Origin: Bolinopsis microptera
Lineage: Eukaryota > Ctenophora > Tentaculata > Lobata > Bolinopsidae
Length of the DNA stretch: 64,000 nucleotides
NCBI RefSeq assembly: GCF_026151205.1
Contig: NC_087084.1
Span: 14,551,260-14,615,259 of the forward strand
Direction of reading: 5' to 3'
Part shown: one piece after another, positions 49,590 through 61,683 of the stretch
Layout: each line of letters starts with the position of its first letter
How positions within the stretch are numbered: the first letter of the stretch is position 1
Notes under the pieces: generated by a model
Seen by the model: only the letters and a program-made list of their open reading frames with translations
Databases searched by the model: none
What the model was told of the DNA's origin: nothing
Position numbers and translations under genes: made by a program

Positions 49590-50330
49590 TAAAATATTTG
49601 TTTCAAATATTATTATCAAGACCGTCGACGAGTCCAACTCGGTGCGCATCTTGGTAGGTTATAAATCTACAAATGATATTTCAGAACAGAAAAGTAAAAT
49701 CTAAGATCATCAGTCCTAGCGAAATCAGTTTTGCAAATATCGCGAACTGAGATATGGGCAATTTTGTTCATGTTTTGCGATTATTTGAACACTGAATCCA
49801 CAGTTAGGTAGATACTGAGCTGATAATCATAGAGAATGTGTAGTATAGGCTTACCTTCCATATAAAGTTGGTTTCATTCAAAAATATTGATATTTGACCA
49901 ATTCATGGGCCAAAATCGATCAAATTAGGTGCGTATGCCCAAATATGGTCATATGGTTTTTGGCTTGTTTTGGCTCACCGGTCCTATTTTGTTAGTCAAC
50001 TGCTATCTCGAAACCAAGTTTCACAAAAAATCAGAGTTGAAGAATACGTATTTTACGAATTTTATAAAATATCAAAAATACGTTAAATACGGCGTATTTT
50101 ATTTTCGTTGAATAAAATACGTAATAAGTGTTATTGTACCATTGATAGCTCCAATAAAGTAATAAGCACTATTGCTTTATATAAATTTACGATTTTATCA
50201 AAACTCGCGTAGCTCTGTCGTTTTTCACCTCGCATATGACTTCAGAATACTGGGCACGCGCTATACCAAAGCATTAAAGCGTTGAAGTTAAATAGAAATG
50301 TGTCTGAAAAAAATCAGGGTGAACCCCCCC
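49590..50330. other. Insertion specific to copy C
   Basis: It replaces the short poly-C junction of copy B (37347-37354). It includes about 220 bases of the dispersed repeat seen at the left edge of the window (49815-50030), a second piece of the neighbouring aaatgatatttcagaacaga sequence, and a poly-C run near 50320-50338. No gene. Confidence 0.5.
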
Positions 50331-50486
50331 CCCCCCCCGCCCCCTTAATGATCATAATTCATGAACATGGTTATTGGTTAATTACACTAAACTATCTAGT
50401 TCAACAAAACACCATGATCTAGTTCAATAAAGTAGCAAGGTATGTACCTCAAATTCCTCAATAATTGTAGTTGCTTTTATTCTGAC

Positions 50487-51889
50487 CCCACATCCAGAAA
50501 CACGCCATCTTGCCAGGCATACTGGGAGGAAATTTTTTTGGGAGGAAAAAACGGGAGGTAAAAGAGGAAATTTTCGAGAAGTTACTCCTAAATTCAAAAT
50601 AATTTTTTGGAATAAAGACAAATTGATTGATCATTGAGGAAATTTTTGAAGAAAATATTTCGACTGTGTAAAAATCAAAGAGGAACATCCTGTCAGTTTT
50701 GGAACACAGTGAAATATTTTGAAATTTGTCTACCTTACAAGACATATTTATAACGGGTCCGGGACTCTAGGGCGTAAGACTCTAGGGCGTGAGACTTTAG
50801 GGCGGCGCCCTAACCCTAACCATCACCCTAACCCTAACCCTAACCCTTATCCTAACCCTAACCCTAACCCTAACCCAAACCCAAACCCTAACCCTAACCC
50901 TAACCCTAACCCTAACCCTAACCCTAACCCTAAGACCCTAGAGTCTTACGCCCTAGAGTCTTACGCCCTAGAGTCCGGACCCCATTTATAACGTACGAAA
51001 TGTGGCGGTTTTCCGAAAATTTCGCCATATTTTCGAACCGCCAAAATTTCGGTCGTCGTAATAGAATCCGCGTCGCATTATATTTTAGCTTATTTCAATG
51101 ACTGTGCCTTCACTGCTTTATTTTGTTTCTAAAAAGTAATATCAAGTAAAATAAATAAATAAATTCTGGCATCTTGGGACAAATTATCACCACACCAATG
51201 ACGAATTGAATGTCAAGCAATACAGTTTAAATTTGCATTAAAATACATGTATGTGCTAACATGAAAGTCAGACTAAGTTTGAACATGATTTTACCGAATT
51301 TCAGAAATTTCCTTACTGCTTACTGTCACAAAAAATGATGAAAAATACCCTTATTTTCTGTGACGTCCGAAATTTGACAGTTTTTGTTCAATTTCGCCAT
51401 ATTTTCGGTCCGCCAAAATTTCGGTCGTCGCAAATTAGGCCGCCATAAATATGTCTTGTAAGGTATTTACAAGACTTGGTTTCTCACTCAAGTGCTCAAT
51501 ATCAACATTGGGGCTGGCCTTCCCCGACTTGAAGGCCATTTCATTACATACATGATATTTGTGTGCTCACTGTAACGATAATATAATATATTCGATATAA
51601 ATTTTTCGTTCAAAATCAAAATCATTGGTAATAGTGTTTCAAATAGACCTCTATATAACAAAATTGCTTCCATGGCTTTTATGCTTTTACAACTTTACAA
51701 AATTCAAATTTTTTTGCCTGTGGCGGGCAGTATGCACTCGCCTTGCTCGTGAATTGGTTCAGTGTTAAAAATTTGCGAGCGAAACGAGCGGGCCACAGAA
51801 AAAAAGGCAAACTTGCGAGCGAAGCGATTGGGCCACAGAATTTAGAAAAAACGCATCTGGGAGGAAATATAAAACTTTCTGGATGTGGA
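50487..51889. mobile_element. hAT-like element in exon 8, copy C
   Basis: Same insertion as 37491-38887 with the same 8-bp duplication attctgac (50479-50486, 51890-51897). The nested TA-flanked element is 50733-51463. The final G of the right end has mutated to A. Confidence 0.8.
50807..50935 (-). repeat. Internal telomeric repeat, copy C
   Basis: Same ccctaa array as in copy B but about three units (18 bases) longer, with the same inverted arms on both sides. Confidence 0.9.
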
Positions 51890-53270
51890 ATTCTGACGCG
51901 GTGATGGTATCACACCTTTAGCTCGAAGTACCTGACTCCTGAAGAAAATCTTGTCAGAATCTGGACTTAGATTAGAAATTTTCCTATCTTTCAAAATCAC
52001 ACCTAATCGTTTCATAGAATAATGAAAGTTTATCTTACAATTTCAACTCGCAGCATTGAGATATAAATATACCGTCCTTGACAGAGTTTACTTTGGTAAC
52101 CAACATCTTTGGGGACAATGCTTAAATTCGTTGGGCGATCAGAATGACAACATTATGACCCCATCAAGTCACCCGACAATATTATGACCCCATCAAGTCA
52201 CCTGAGTCTGACAACATAATAACCCCATCAAGTCATCTGACAACATTATGACCCCACAAAGCTCACCTGACAACAGTATGACCCCACAAACCTGACTGCA
52301 GCATCTTTGAAAAGCTCCTATCCTGGTTCCGAGTTCTACAGTCCGGCGCGCGTAGTCCGGGGATATATTCCAGGTGTCCGTACGCGCCTGAACCCGCGCT
52401 GTGTGCACCCGCCATCGTGAAGTTGGCGAGTGTCAGCCTGCATGCTCCTTTCACACTGAGTTGTTATCAAGGTAGAAATATCCTCGACAATTAATAAACT
52501 AATGCAAACGTTAAGATTAAAGACATAATATTGAAGCCAGCGAACAGCAGATTATAATTGTGGACGAGAGTTGTCATCCTAGAGTCTGTAATTGTTACAT
52601 TCTGGTTTTTACTCTACAATAACTCAATAAATAAGATAGATAATTAGTGGTGACATAGGTTACAACTAAATGCTGAATTCTTATGATAATAAACCACGAT
52701 TTACCATGAATGTTTCCTTTCCCGCTGTAAATCTGGGTTTCACTGTAGCAAACAGAAACAAGGAGGAAATACCAAATATTGCAGGTAACTTACCCGTTAA
52801 TAGTGGGGTTACAGTGAGATATGGCTACAACACAGGTGACCTGCAAACAGAGGACTGACACTAAAATGTTAGCTGTTTTCAAAATCAGTCTTGTCATCTG
52901 CTCATCCGTGGCGGTTCTTACTCGCTTGTACTTTCTAATTCTATCCTAAATTTTCGGAAACTTTGTTGTATTATTTAGTTGATTTGGGGACTTAGTGAGG
53001 GAGCTAAGTAATAGCAAGCGACATTTTAAACCAGCAAACAACCCAACAAGTCAACTACAAGACGTGACATGACAAATTATTTGTGTGAAACACAAAAAGA
53101 CGTGTGTTTTTTGTCAAGACGAGTAGTAAATTTAAGTGTTGGATGTAACTTACATCACAAAGACATCTAACGGTAGTTAATCGTTGTTTAGAAAACATTA
53201 TAAAGTTACAGTTCAGTATATTCTTCAGCTTGTGATCAGGTCCTCTTAAAATCTGAAAATATATTTACAC

Positions 53271-53883
53271 TATGCTGCTAGAAACGCTTCATGTGCATTA
53301 CACTGCTGCTAGATACGCTTCATGTGCATTACACTAGGCTGCTAGATACGCTTCATGTGCATTACACTAGGCTGCTAGATACGCTTCATGTGCATTACAC
53401 TGCTGCTAGATACGCTTCATGTGCATTACACTGCTGCTAGAAACGCTTCATGTGCACTACACTATGCTGCTAGATACGCTTCATGTGCATTACACTATGC
53501 TGCTAGATACGCTTCATGTGCATTACACTATGCTGCTAGAAACGCTTCATGTGCATTACACTAGGCTGCTAGATACGCTTCATGTGCATTACACTATGCT
53601 GCTAGATACGCTTCATGTGCATTACACTATGCTGCTAGAAACGCTTCATTTGCATTACACTATGCTGCTAGATACGCTTCATGTGCATTACATTATGCTG
53701 CTAGAAACGCTTCATGTGCATTACACTATGCTGCTAGAAACGCTTCATGTGCATTACACTCCTGCTAGATACGCTTCATGTGCATTACACTCCTGCTAGA
53801 TACGCTTCATGTGCATTACACTATGCTGCTAGATACGCTTCATGTGCATTACACTACGCTGCTAGATACGCTTCATGTGCATT
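53271..53883. repeat. 31/33-bp minisatellite, copy C
   Basis: About 19 units of the ctgctagatacgcttcatgt type; the shortest of the three arrays. Confidence 0.9.
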
Positions 53884-53909
53884 CAAACGAAAACATTGTA
53901 CCCAAAAAC

Positions 53910-54526
53910 AAATTATTATTATCACTTCGAGATGGCAGGGCCTACTGACTACTCTCATGCTGTCTATAGGTGATGATTAATTCTGAAAAACTAGGGACAA
54001 CTGGGGAATGTTCCCAGAACCTCGACATTTCGCGTGTCTTGCTCTACCAATTGAGCTTCTGACCCTGATTCTCAGAGCGAAATCACCACTCATATACAGC
54101 ACAATTTCATGCTTTGTGCGGAATATCATTTATCAGTTATTAGAATATATATTCGCATATATCCACACTATATTTACATTACACGTTCAACGTGATATCA
54201 TTATCAGTGCAGTGTGTACAACACCAACTACACCGATCAATTGCCAATCTGCGAAACATTTAATTATTATTATCACTTCGAGATGGCCAGGCCTACTCTC
54301 ATGCTGTCTATAGCTCTATATGTGATGATTAATTCTGAAAAACTAGGGACAACTGGGGAATGATCCCAGAACCTCGACATTTCGCGTGTCTTGCTCTACC
54401 TGGTAGAGCGATTGGCAATTGATCGGTGTAGTTGGTGTTGTACACACTGCACTGATAATGATATCACGTTGAACGTGTAATGTAAATATAGTGTGGATAT
54501 ATGCGAATATATATTCTAATAACTGA
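53910..54526 (-). mobile_element. tRNA-derived SINE pair, inverted arms
   Basis: A 617-bp insert with 7-bp duplication caaaaac (53903-53909, 54527-54533); copies A and B are empty here. On the minus strand the sequence AGCTCAATTGGTAGAGC (54057-54041) matches a tRNA D-arm/A-box. GAGGTTCTGGGAACATTCCC (54024-54005) sits where a T-arm/B-box belongs. The tail ends in (ATA)n. A second copy lies at about 54262-54409, and about 115 bases at 54133-54247 and 54410-54526 are inverted copies. Confidence 0.65.
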
Positions 54527-54669
54527 CAAAAACCAATTAATGCATTAACTAAATTAGGTTAATTTCGATGAATTCGGATATGGCCATATTCGGTTAAATG
54601 CAACCCATCTTGTTCAATCTGGGAAGTTAAGGAGGTTCAGACCTTCATCGTCAAGTTCTATACCTGAAT

Positions 54670-54769
54670 CTGTGTTGGGTCAGAGGTCAAATCATGCAGC
54701 CAACTGGATTAAGGCAGTAAGGTAGTACGTTTTCGTGAAAAGCAAGGGTAAGATGTGCCGAGAGCGGGA
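54670..54769. mobile_element. 100-bp insertion with 10-bp duplication
   Basis: atacctgaat occurs at 54660-54669 and 54770-54779. Copies A and B have it once. The inserted 100 bases are not recognised; a short retroposed RNA is likely. Confidence 0.6.
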
Positions 54770-54812
54770 ATACCTGAATTCAAGTGTTACAAATATTGTT
54801 CGTTTTATATAC

Positions 54813-54931
54813 TGTATCTGACAAATGAAACCCACTGATTCTTGTACCAACTATGGTCATAGGAGACTAAGGAATATATACATTAGTAAATAAGTTACAT
54901 AATAATACATAATAAATTACCATATATAACA
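54813..54931 (-). repeat. 3' LTR of Ty3/gypsy element
   Basis: Near-identical to 60863-60981. The purine-rich tract lies immediately inside it at 54932-54943. Confidence 0.85.
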
Positions 54932-55190
54932 CCTCCCCTTCTATTTTCAAACCACTTGACATAAACAACAAAGATTAAATTATATACCTCGTGTTCATTT
55001 ACCTCGTGTTAAATTATATATTAAAATAAGCCGCGCACGTACAAAAGATTACTAACTGGCTAGTCTGTATTCTGAAAATAATTTCGCGCTCAACATAAAG
55101 TAAATACCAAATCATCAAAAACAATTATTTCACTGCCAGTGAACAATTATCATACTGGACTAAATATTTTAAAAACAACTCTTAAGTTCA

Positions 55191-58100
55191 TCATGCTGTT
55201 TTCTTGAAACCAGCAAGTAACTTATAATCAACTTTCGGCTTAGATCGAAGACTAACACGTAACGGTATAATATCATCTGTCACATTACGATTATCAACAT
55301 TAACTGGTGTACTGTTTACATTCTCTCTATTCGAAATATCAGAACTTCTACTAGGTAAACTATCGGTTAAAATATCAGGTTCTCTAAAAACTGGTTCAGC
55401 TGTAATCACAGATTCAGGTGTACTCACAACCAATGGACTTACTACTGGTCCAGCAATCTCAGATAACACAGGTTCCACAACAGGTACAAACGGCACAACT
55501 CTAACCTGGTGATCATTGTCCGGTACAGTTGTAGATCTTCTTAACACATCTTTTACTCTCTCTTTTATCGAATCAGCGTGTTTCTGGATCACTCTGTTTC
55601 TGTATACCACATCGTATACATTCGACGTACCAACTCTCTGTAATATCTTAGCTTTCTCCCAAGTCTTATCGTTAGTAGCTTGAATCCAGACGTCTTGATT
55701 ATCCACAAACTCTCTCCTCTTTTCATTTAGAAGTTTCTGTTCCTTGTCGGGGTGTAAAGATTTCAATTTCTGTTGATCCGATGGCTTTAATGCGTGCAGG
55801 TTAGAACGTAATGTTCTACCGTACATTAGAACTGCGGGTGGGGTATTTGTCACCGTATGAGGGCAGTTCCTGTAGGAGATTAGAAACTCTGCTAAACATT
55901 CGTCCAAATCCCTATTAGTTTCCCGCATCTTTTTCAGCGCTTTCTTGAATGTTCCGTTAAACCTTTCAACAATCCCGTTTGTCTTAGGGCTGTAGATTGG
56001 AATAAACAGATGTTTGATCCTGTGTTTCTCGGTAAACTCGCTCATTTCCTGGTTCTTGAAATGTGTTCCATTGTCAGAAACCAGTACACAAGGATATCCT
56101 GTTCTAGAAAATATCGTATGTTACGCTTTCACGGTAGCATGAGCTGTTGAACTGTTCATCCTGATAACTTCCGGCCATTTGCTGTAAGCATCTTGCAATA
56201 CTAACCACATGCTGTTCATGAACGGTCCTGCATAATCCACATGAACCCGCTGCCATGGTCCGGTTGGTTGATTCCAGGGATGATCAGCGACTCTAGGTTT
56301 TGAGTTACCATACTTTCCACAACTATCACATGTTTTACATGTGTTTTCAATATCCGCGTCTATTCTCGGCCAATACACATAGCTTCTAGCTATCGATTTC
56401 ATACCACACATTCCAATGTGCGTGCTGTGTAAGATCTTCATGACATGACCTCTTAACTGTGCAGGTATCACCACTCTCGTTCCCCAGGTAATACAGTTAA
56501 GTTCCAATGCTAACTCATCTCTTCTGTTCCAGAATGCTTGCATATCCCCCTCTGCTTTCAAGTTACTTGGCCATCCCTCATGAATGTAACCAAATACCTT
56601 ACTCAAAACAAGGTCTTTTCTAATTTCCCTCGCAATCAGCTCTGCGTCAATGTAAGCATCCTCCAGAGTAACAGCAAATATCTCAGCTAGATCATCTTGA
56701 ACTTCTGAAGTTTTCACAGATTTACTGCACGGTAATCTGGATAAGAAATCACAGTTTGCATGTTGCTTTGTTGACCGGTACTCAATTGTATAATCATATT
56801 CTGATAGGAATAATGACCATCGGTTTACTCTACTTGAAGCCATCTGCGGAAGTCTGTTCTTTCCAAAGATATAAGTGAGCGGTCTGTGGTCGGTGATCAG
56901 CTTAAACTTCCGTCCATACAAGTATATGTTGAACTTCTTGATCCCCCATACAATCGCTAACGCTTCTCTATCAATTTGAGCATAATTTCGCTCTGCTGAC
57001 GATAAAGTCCTAGAAGCATACTCTATTGGACGTTCCTCCCCTGAAGGTAGTACATGGCTCAGCACGGCGCCCAATCCAACACTAGATGCGTCTGTGTCGA
57101 GTTTTAGCTCCAACTCCGGCTGATAATAAGTCAAAACTCGATCTGATCCTAGCATCTCAATCAACTTGTCAAAAGACTTCTGTTCCGTCTTCGTCCACTT
57201 CCAAGACACATCTTTGCTCCTCAATCTATCTAGTGGTGCAACTACTGTTGATAGATCTGGTAGAAATCGTCGATAATAGTTAACTGCTCCAAGAAAACTG
57301 ACTAGCTCCTCCGTGTTCGTTGGAACTTTAGATGCTTGTAAGTCTTTCACCTTACTCTGCACAGTTCTAATACCGTCCTTCGATATAACGTGACCCAAGT
57401 AAACAACTTGTTCTTTCTCGAACTGGCTCTTCTTACGGTTGCATTTAAACCCTTTCTTCTCCAAGATTTGTATCACACGGTTCAAGTTTTCCAGGTGTTC
57501 CTGCTTTGTTCTCCCAGACACGATGATGTCATCAATCCGACATGCAGTCATCGGTATTCCCTTGAGAGCTTCATCCACTACTTCCTGAAAAATAGCACCC
57601 GAGCTTGATACGCCATAAGATAAACGATTCCACCGGTAGAGTCCAAAAGGTGTGTTTAACGTCGTCAATGTCTTATCTGCTTCCCTCAGCTCGAGATTGT
57701 TGTACGCTTTGGCTATATCCACCACGGTAAACACAACACCTCCTCTGACTGCATGAAGACATTCCTCTAACGAAGGAATAGGATACTGCTTCACTGCGAG
57801 ACACTTGTTAACTGTTGACTTGTAATCACCACAGATCCTTATCTTTTGCTTTGTGGTAACCACAACAATGGGCGTTGCCCATTCAGAACTTTCCACACTC
57901 TTTAAGATTCCGTCTTCTACCATTCTTTGGAGTTCTTCTTTCACCTTGTCTTTTATAGCAAACGGTAACATCCGAGCTTTCAACGATATAGGTGTAGCGT
58001 CGTCTTTGATCCTCAGTTGAGCTTTGAATCCTTCCACAAGTCCCAGACCACTAGTGAACACTTCACTCTGTTTCAACTGGTCCAGAGTTCTGAATAGAAC

Positions 58101-59003
58101 TGTAGCTGCAGGTTGATTCTTTGTCTTTGTTCTTCTTTCTTTATCCTCGATGAGTCTTACATCGAGTCTCTGATCTCCCTTGGTATTCCTACCAAAGTCT
58201 TTGACTCCCTTAGCATCCTCGCTAGGGTCTTTAACACGAACAACAGACTTCTCGCTCACACTGCACAACACATCAGGCTGCTCAGTCTCACCATGCGACA
58301 AAACACTGTCACACTTTACGGACACACGCTCCTGCGACATCAACACAGACTTACGGTCCAAACTGACTGACTCGTCCATGGTCTCACCATGCGACACCTC
58401 ACTGCCACACTCAACAGACACACGATCCTGCAACACGGACTCACGGTCTAGACCAACTGACTCAACCTCTCGCACAACATACTGACACAAACTACTCTTA
58501 CCCTCAGCGTTGAATCTTTCCAGTATATCTTTCAACCAACTCTTACCCAGGAATGCTGTTATCCAGTTCCATCCAAACAAAGCCGGAAAGTTCCCTTTGA
58601 CAATCACTAAGTCTAAACCAGGGATTCTCTTTCCTTTGAATGTCACATTAACAGTAGCCTTTCCCTTAGCTTCCTCGGACTGACCGTTAGCTACTTTAAG
58701 AAGCTGATGATGCGGAGACAACACACAAGACAAACCTGACTGTACAAACCAACGTTCCGAACACAAAGCAACACTGGAACCTGTGTCAAACTCCATAGAT
58801 ACATTGACAGACTTACGAACATCACCTAAATCTAACTTAACAGAAACTCTAGGTTTCGGATTAGAATCAACTCGGTTAATAGAATCAACTATATGAATTG
58901 AATTAGGTTCCCAATTTGCAATATTACTATCGTTATCAAAACCAGTATCTACATGATCAACTTGTTGCACATGATTTACACAATTCTTCTTAATGTGTCC
59001 CAT
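55191..59003 (-). pseudogene. Pol: protease, RT, RNase H, integrase
   Basis: Runs from the far half of the broken zinc knuckle. Protease: MEFDTGSSVALC. RT: IRICGDYKSTVNK, VFTVVDIAKAYNNLEL, LSYGVSSSGAIFQ, then CRIDDIIVSG (RIDD in place of the usual YIDD/YMDD). RNase H: LKLDTDASSVGLGAVL, then YAQIDREALAIVW and LITDHRPLTYIFG. Integrase: an HHCC-like finger (HIGMCGMK, then CKTCDSCGKYG), HVDYAGPF (first Asp), VSDNGTHF (second Asp), NGIVERFNGTFKKAL (Glu). One in-frame TAA at 56121-56123, between the first and second catalytic Asp, ends the frame; it continues in the same frame to 55191. Removing the foldback and one duplication would place gag and pol in one frame. Confidence 0.8.
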
Positions 59004-59011
59004 GCTTTTGC

Positions 59012-60045
59012 GGCAACTTGGTCGTTTAGCTCCGGACAGTCTATGCAACGTCTATGCAACGTCCATGCAACAACAAAAGAACCGTCTATGCAACGTCTAT
59101 GCAACGTCCCTGCACAATGAACACTCTATGCACACTCCCTGCACGGTCAGTCTATGCAACGTCTATGCAACGTCTATGCAACGTCTATGCAACGTCTATG
59201 CAACGTCTATGCAACGTCCCTGCACAGTACCATATGAACACCGGCTACTAGCCGGCTACTAGCCGGCTACTAGCCGGCTAGTAGCCACTTTTGTAATAAC
59301 AGCTCCTCAACTTCACATTACCAACCGGCTACTAACCGGCACTTGAAAAGTGGTCACTAGCCGGCTACTAACCGGCTACTAGCCGGCTAGTGACCACAAA
59401 GTGGCTACTAACCGGCTACTAAGCGGTCACTAGCCGGCTATTAGCCGAGCTCTAAAGCAGACCTACTAGTAGCCGGTTCCAAACCGGCTACTAGCCGGCA
59501 CTTAGAAAGCGGTCACTAGCCGGCTACTAACCGGCTACTAACCGGCTAGTAACCACCAAGTGGCTACTAACCGGCTACTAACCGGTCACCGCTTTTCAAG
59601 TGCCGGCTAGTAGCCGGTTTAGAACCGGCTACTAATAGGTCTGCTTTAGAGCTCGGCTAATAGCCGGCTAGTGACCGCTTAGTAGCCGGTTAGTAGCCAC
59701 TTTGTGGTCACTAGCCGGCTAGTAGCCGGTTAGTAGCCGGCTAGTGACCACTTTTCAAGTGCCGGTTAGTAGCCGGTTGTTAATGTGAAGTTGAGGAGCT
59801 GTTATTACAAAAGTGGCTACTAGCCGGCTAGTAGCCGGCTAGTAGCCGGTGTTCATATGGTACTGTGCAGGGACGTTGCATAGACGTTGCATAGACGTTG
59901 CATAGACTGACCGTGCAGGGAGTGTGCATAGAGTGTTCATTGTGCAGGGACGTTGCATAGACGTTGCATAGACGGTTCTTTTGTTGTTGCACGGACGTTG
60001 CATAGACGTTGCATAGACTGTCCGGAGCTAAACGACCAACTTCCC
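59012..60045. mobile_element. 1,034-bp foldback element in gag-pol
   Basis: An exact 8-bp target duplication gcttttgc lies at 59004-59011 and 60046-60053. The whole element is a near-perfect hairpin centred near 59530. Ends ggcaacttggtcgtttagct (right: ggGaaGttggtcgtttagct). Inner arrays of gcaacgtctat repeats are followed by ccggctactag repeats. It has no coding capacity. The 8-bp duplication suggests mobilisation by a hAT-type transposase. Confidence 0.85.
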
Positions 60046-60852
60046 GCTTTTGCATTTAAAACATCTCGTTTTGCAATCTTTAAATATGTGTCCCGGCAAT
60101 TTGCACTTGTTGCAAATTATATTTGACTTAGGTTTACCAGGCTTCTTACCTTTACCTTGCTGCTTGCCAGAATAGTCCCCTGCTGGTTTCCTCCACTTGT
60201 TAACACGATTCACACCAGCTGCACCGGACGTAGACGGCTTTACCGCATCCTTACCAACAATCTGAGTCTCCCTCTTTGAACGCTCTTTAGTAACAATTTT
60301 CTCTACAGCAGTAATAAAAGTGAGCGTTTCCCAGTCCTCAGCTAACAACATGTCCCGAAAATCATCGCAAAACAATCCAGAAATAAACTGTTCAAGACAT
60401 CTTGTGTTGAACACATTACCAGTGAAGTTACTCCGTTGCGCACAAGATTTTAATCTTGAAACATAAGCTTGCACTGATTCATTGTTTCCTTGCTTCATAC
60501 GACTGAATGTAAAACGTTCGGTTGACACTGTTGGCTTTGGACAGAAATGATCTCTTACTAACTGTTTCAGTTCTGTGTAGGGAATTTGCACTAACTGACG
60601 CGGATACACAACGTTTTTCATATCGGCATAGACTGATGGCTCCAACGCTGTCAAAAACTGTTTGCGTTTCTTCAGTTCACATGCATTATACAACCCTGTT
60701 TGAGTATTGAACGATTCGTCATTTGCAAAATTCTCTCTTACCGGTAACTCCTCGATATAGTCTTCTCTGAGGCTCACCCATAACTCGAATTGTTCACTAA
60801 ACTCATCAAAATCTGATCCGCCGTTGTAAGTCCGTTTATAGCTCGTCGCCAT
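60046..60852 (-). pseudogene. Gag, interrupted in second zinc knuckle
   Basis: The start is chosen at 60852 (ATGGCGACG); the frame reads open upstream only through the LTR. It encodes a capsid-like region (FDEFSEQFELWV, then VSRLKSCAQRSNF and FISGLFCDDFRD), a basic Gly/Lys-rich linker, and a nucleocapsid knuckle CNKCKLPGHIFKDC. A second knuckle starts CFKCKS and is cut by the foldback insertion at 60045. The knuckle's remaining His and Cys lie on the other side, at the start of the pol frame. Confidence 0.75.
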
Positions 60853-60862
60853 TTTTATATAC

Positions 60863-60981
60863 TGTATCTGACAAATGAAACCCACTGATTCTTGTACCAA
60901 CTATGGTCATAGGAGACTAAGGAATATATACATTAGTAAATAAGTTACATACTAATACATAATAAATTACCATATATAACA
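60863..60981 (-). repeat. 5' LTR of Ty3/gypsy element
   Basis: Differs from the other LTR at about one base, so the insertion is young. tatataaa at its inner end precedes a TGGCGACGAGC stretch that could be the tRNA primer-binding site. Confidence 0.85.
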
Positions 60982-61584
60982 CCCCTAATAGAACGAAGAT
61001 TTATTTTCTGACAGAAAGCTAGAAATTTACCAAAATATCGACTTTGTTCAAAATTTATTTTGATGACCACTCCTGACCTAAAATTGCACGAGAAATCGAT
61101 TAAACTTGGTTTCAGAACTCAACAATGCTTCCTTATGCCTTAAAATCCATGTTTTATCGATACAATAAACATTTTGATCCTGTGGATTAATTAGTAACAG
61201 GAAACAAATGCACAGAAAAAACCATCGCACTTACATTGCATTGATTGCTGATGATGATCAGGAACGCATGACGTATAAATATCATCACGACGATTATTGG
61301 TCACTCGAAATCGACCCGTTAAGAATGCAATGTAAGTGCGATGGTTTTTTCTGTGCATTTGTTACCTGTTACTAATTAATCCACAGGATCAAAATGTTTA
61401 TTGTATCGATAAAACATGGGTTTTAAGGCATAAGGAAGCATTGTTGAGTTCTGAAACCAAGTTTAATCGATTTCTCGTGCAATTTTAGGTCAGGAGTGGT
61501 CATCAAAATAAATTTTGAACAAAGTCGATATTTTGGTAAATTTCTAGCTTTCTGTCAGAAAATAAATCTTCGTTCTATTAGGGG
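60982..61584. mobile_element. 603-bp foldback element beside LTR
   Basis: Arms of about 255 bases (cccctaatagaacgaagatt at the left, the reverse complement ending at 61584) around a centre of about 85 bases (61240-61323). The left end is directly adjacent to the 5' LTR with no base between. Confidence 0.8.
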
Positions 61585-61683
61585 TAATTGGATGTAACTA
61601 CAGTACAGCTGTACTTACACCCACTTTCACATGCATGCAAGCTCACCTGGTCCAAAGAGCGGGAAACGGAGAACGAGCTCTGG

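Larger units (their letters stand above)
50448..52840 (-). pseudogene. PLC-X gene copy C, exons 5-8 only
   Basis: Counterparts: 52840-52794 (exon 5), 52742-52695 (exon 6), 52437-52292 (exon 7), 51938-50448 (exon 8 with the same hAT-like insertion at the same base as copy B). Exons 1-4 are missing because the copy ends near 54800, and exons 9-13 are absent. Not functional. Confidence 0.7.
54813..60981 (-). mobile_element. Ty3/gypsy LTR retrotransposon
   Basis: Two 119-bp terminal repeats (54813-54931, 60863-60981), one base apart, with TG...CA ends on the minus strand. A purine tract (agaaggggagg) precedes the 3' LTR and gag begins within about 11 bases of the 5' LTR. Gag and pol lie between. 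Order: gag, protease, RT, RNase H, integrase, as in Ty3/gypsy elements. No target duplication is visible, and the right LTR abuts a foldback element. It carries a 1,034-bp insertion and an integrase stop. Confidence 0.85.

Noticed and set aside
49615-49665. Possible hammerhead ribozyme (gacgagtccaactcgg)
   Set aside because: The core CUGANGA and the GAAA segment are both missing and stem II does not form properly.
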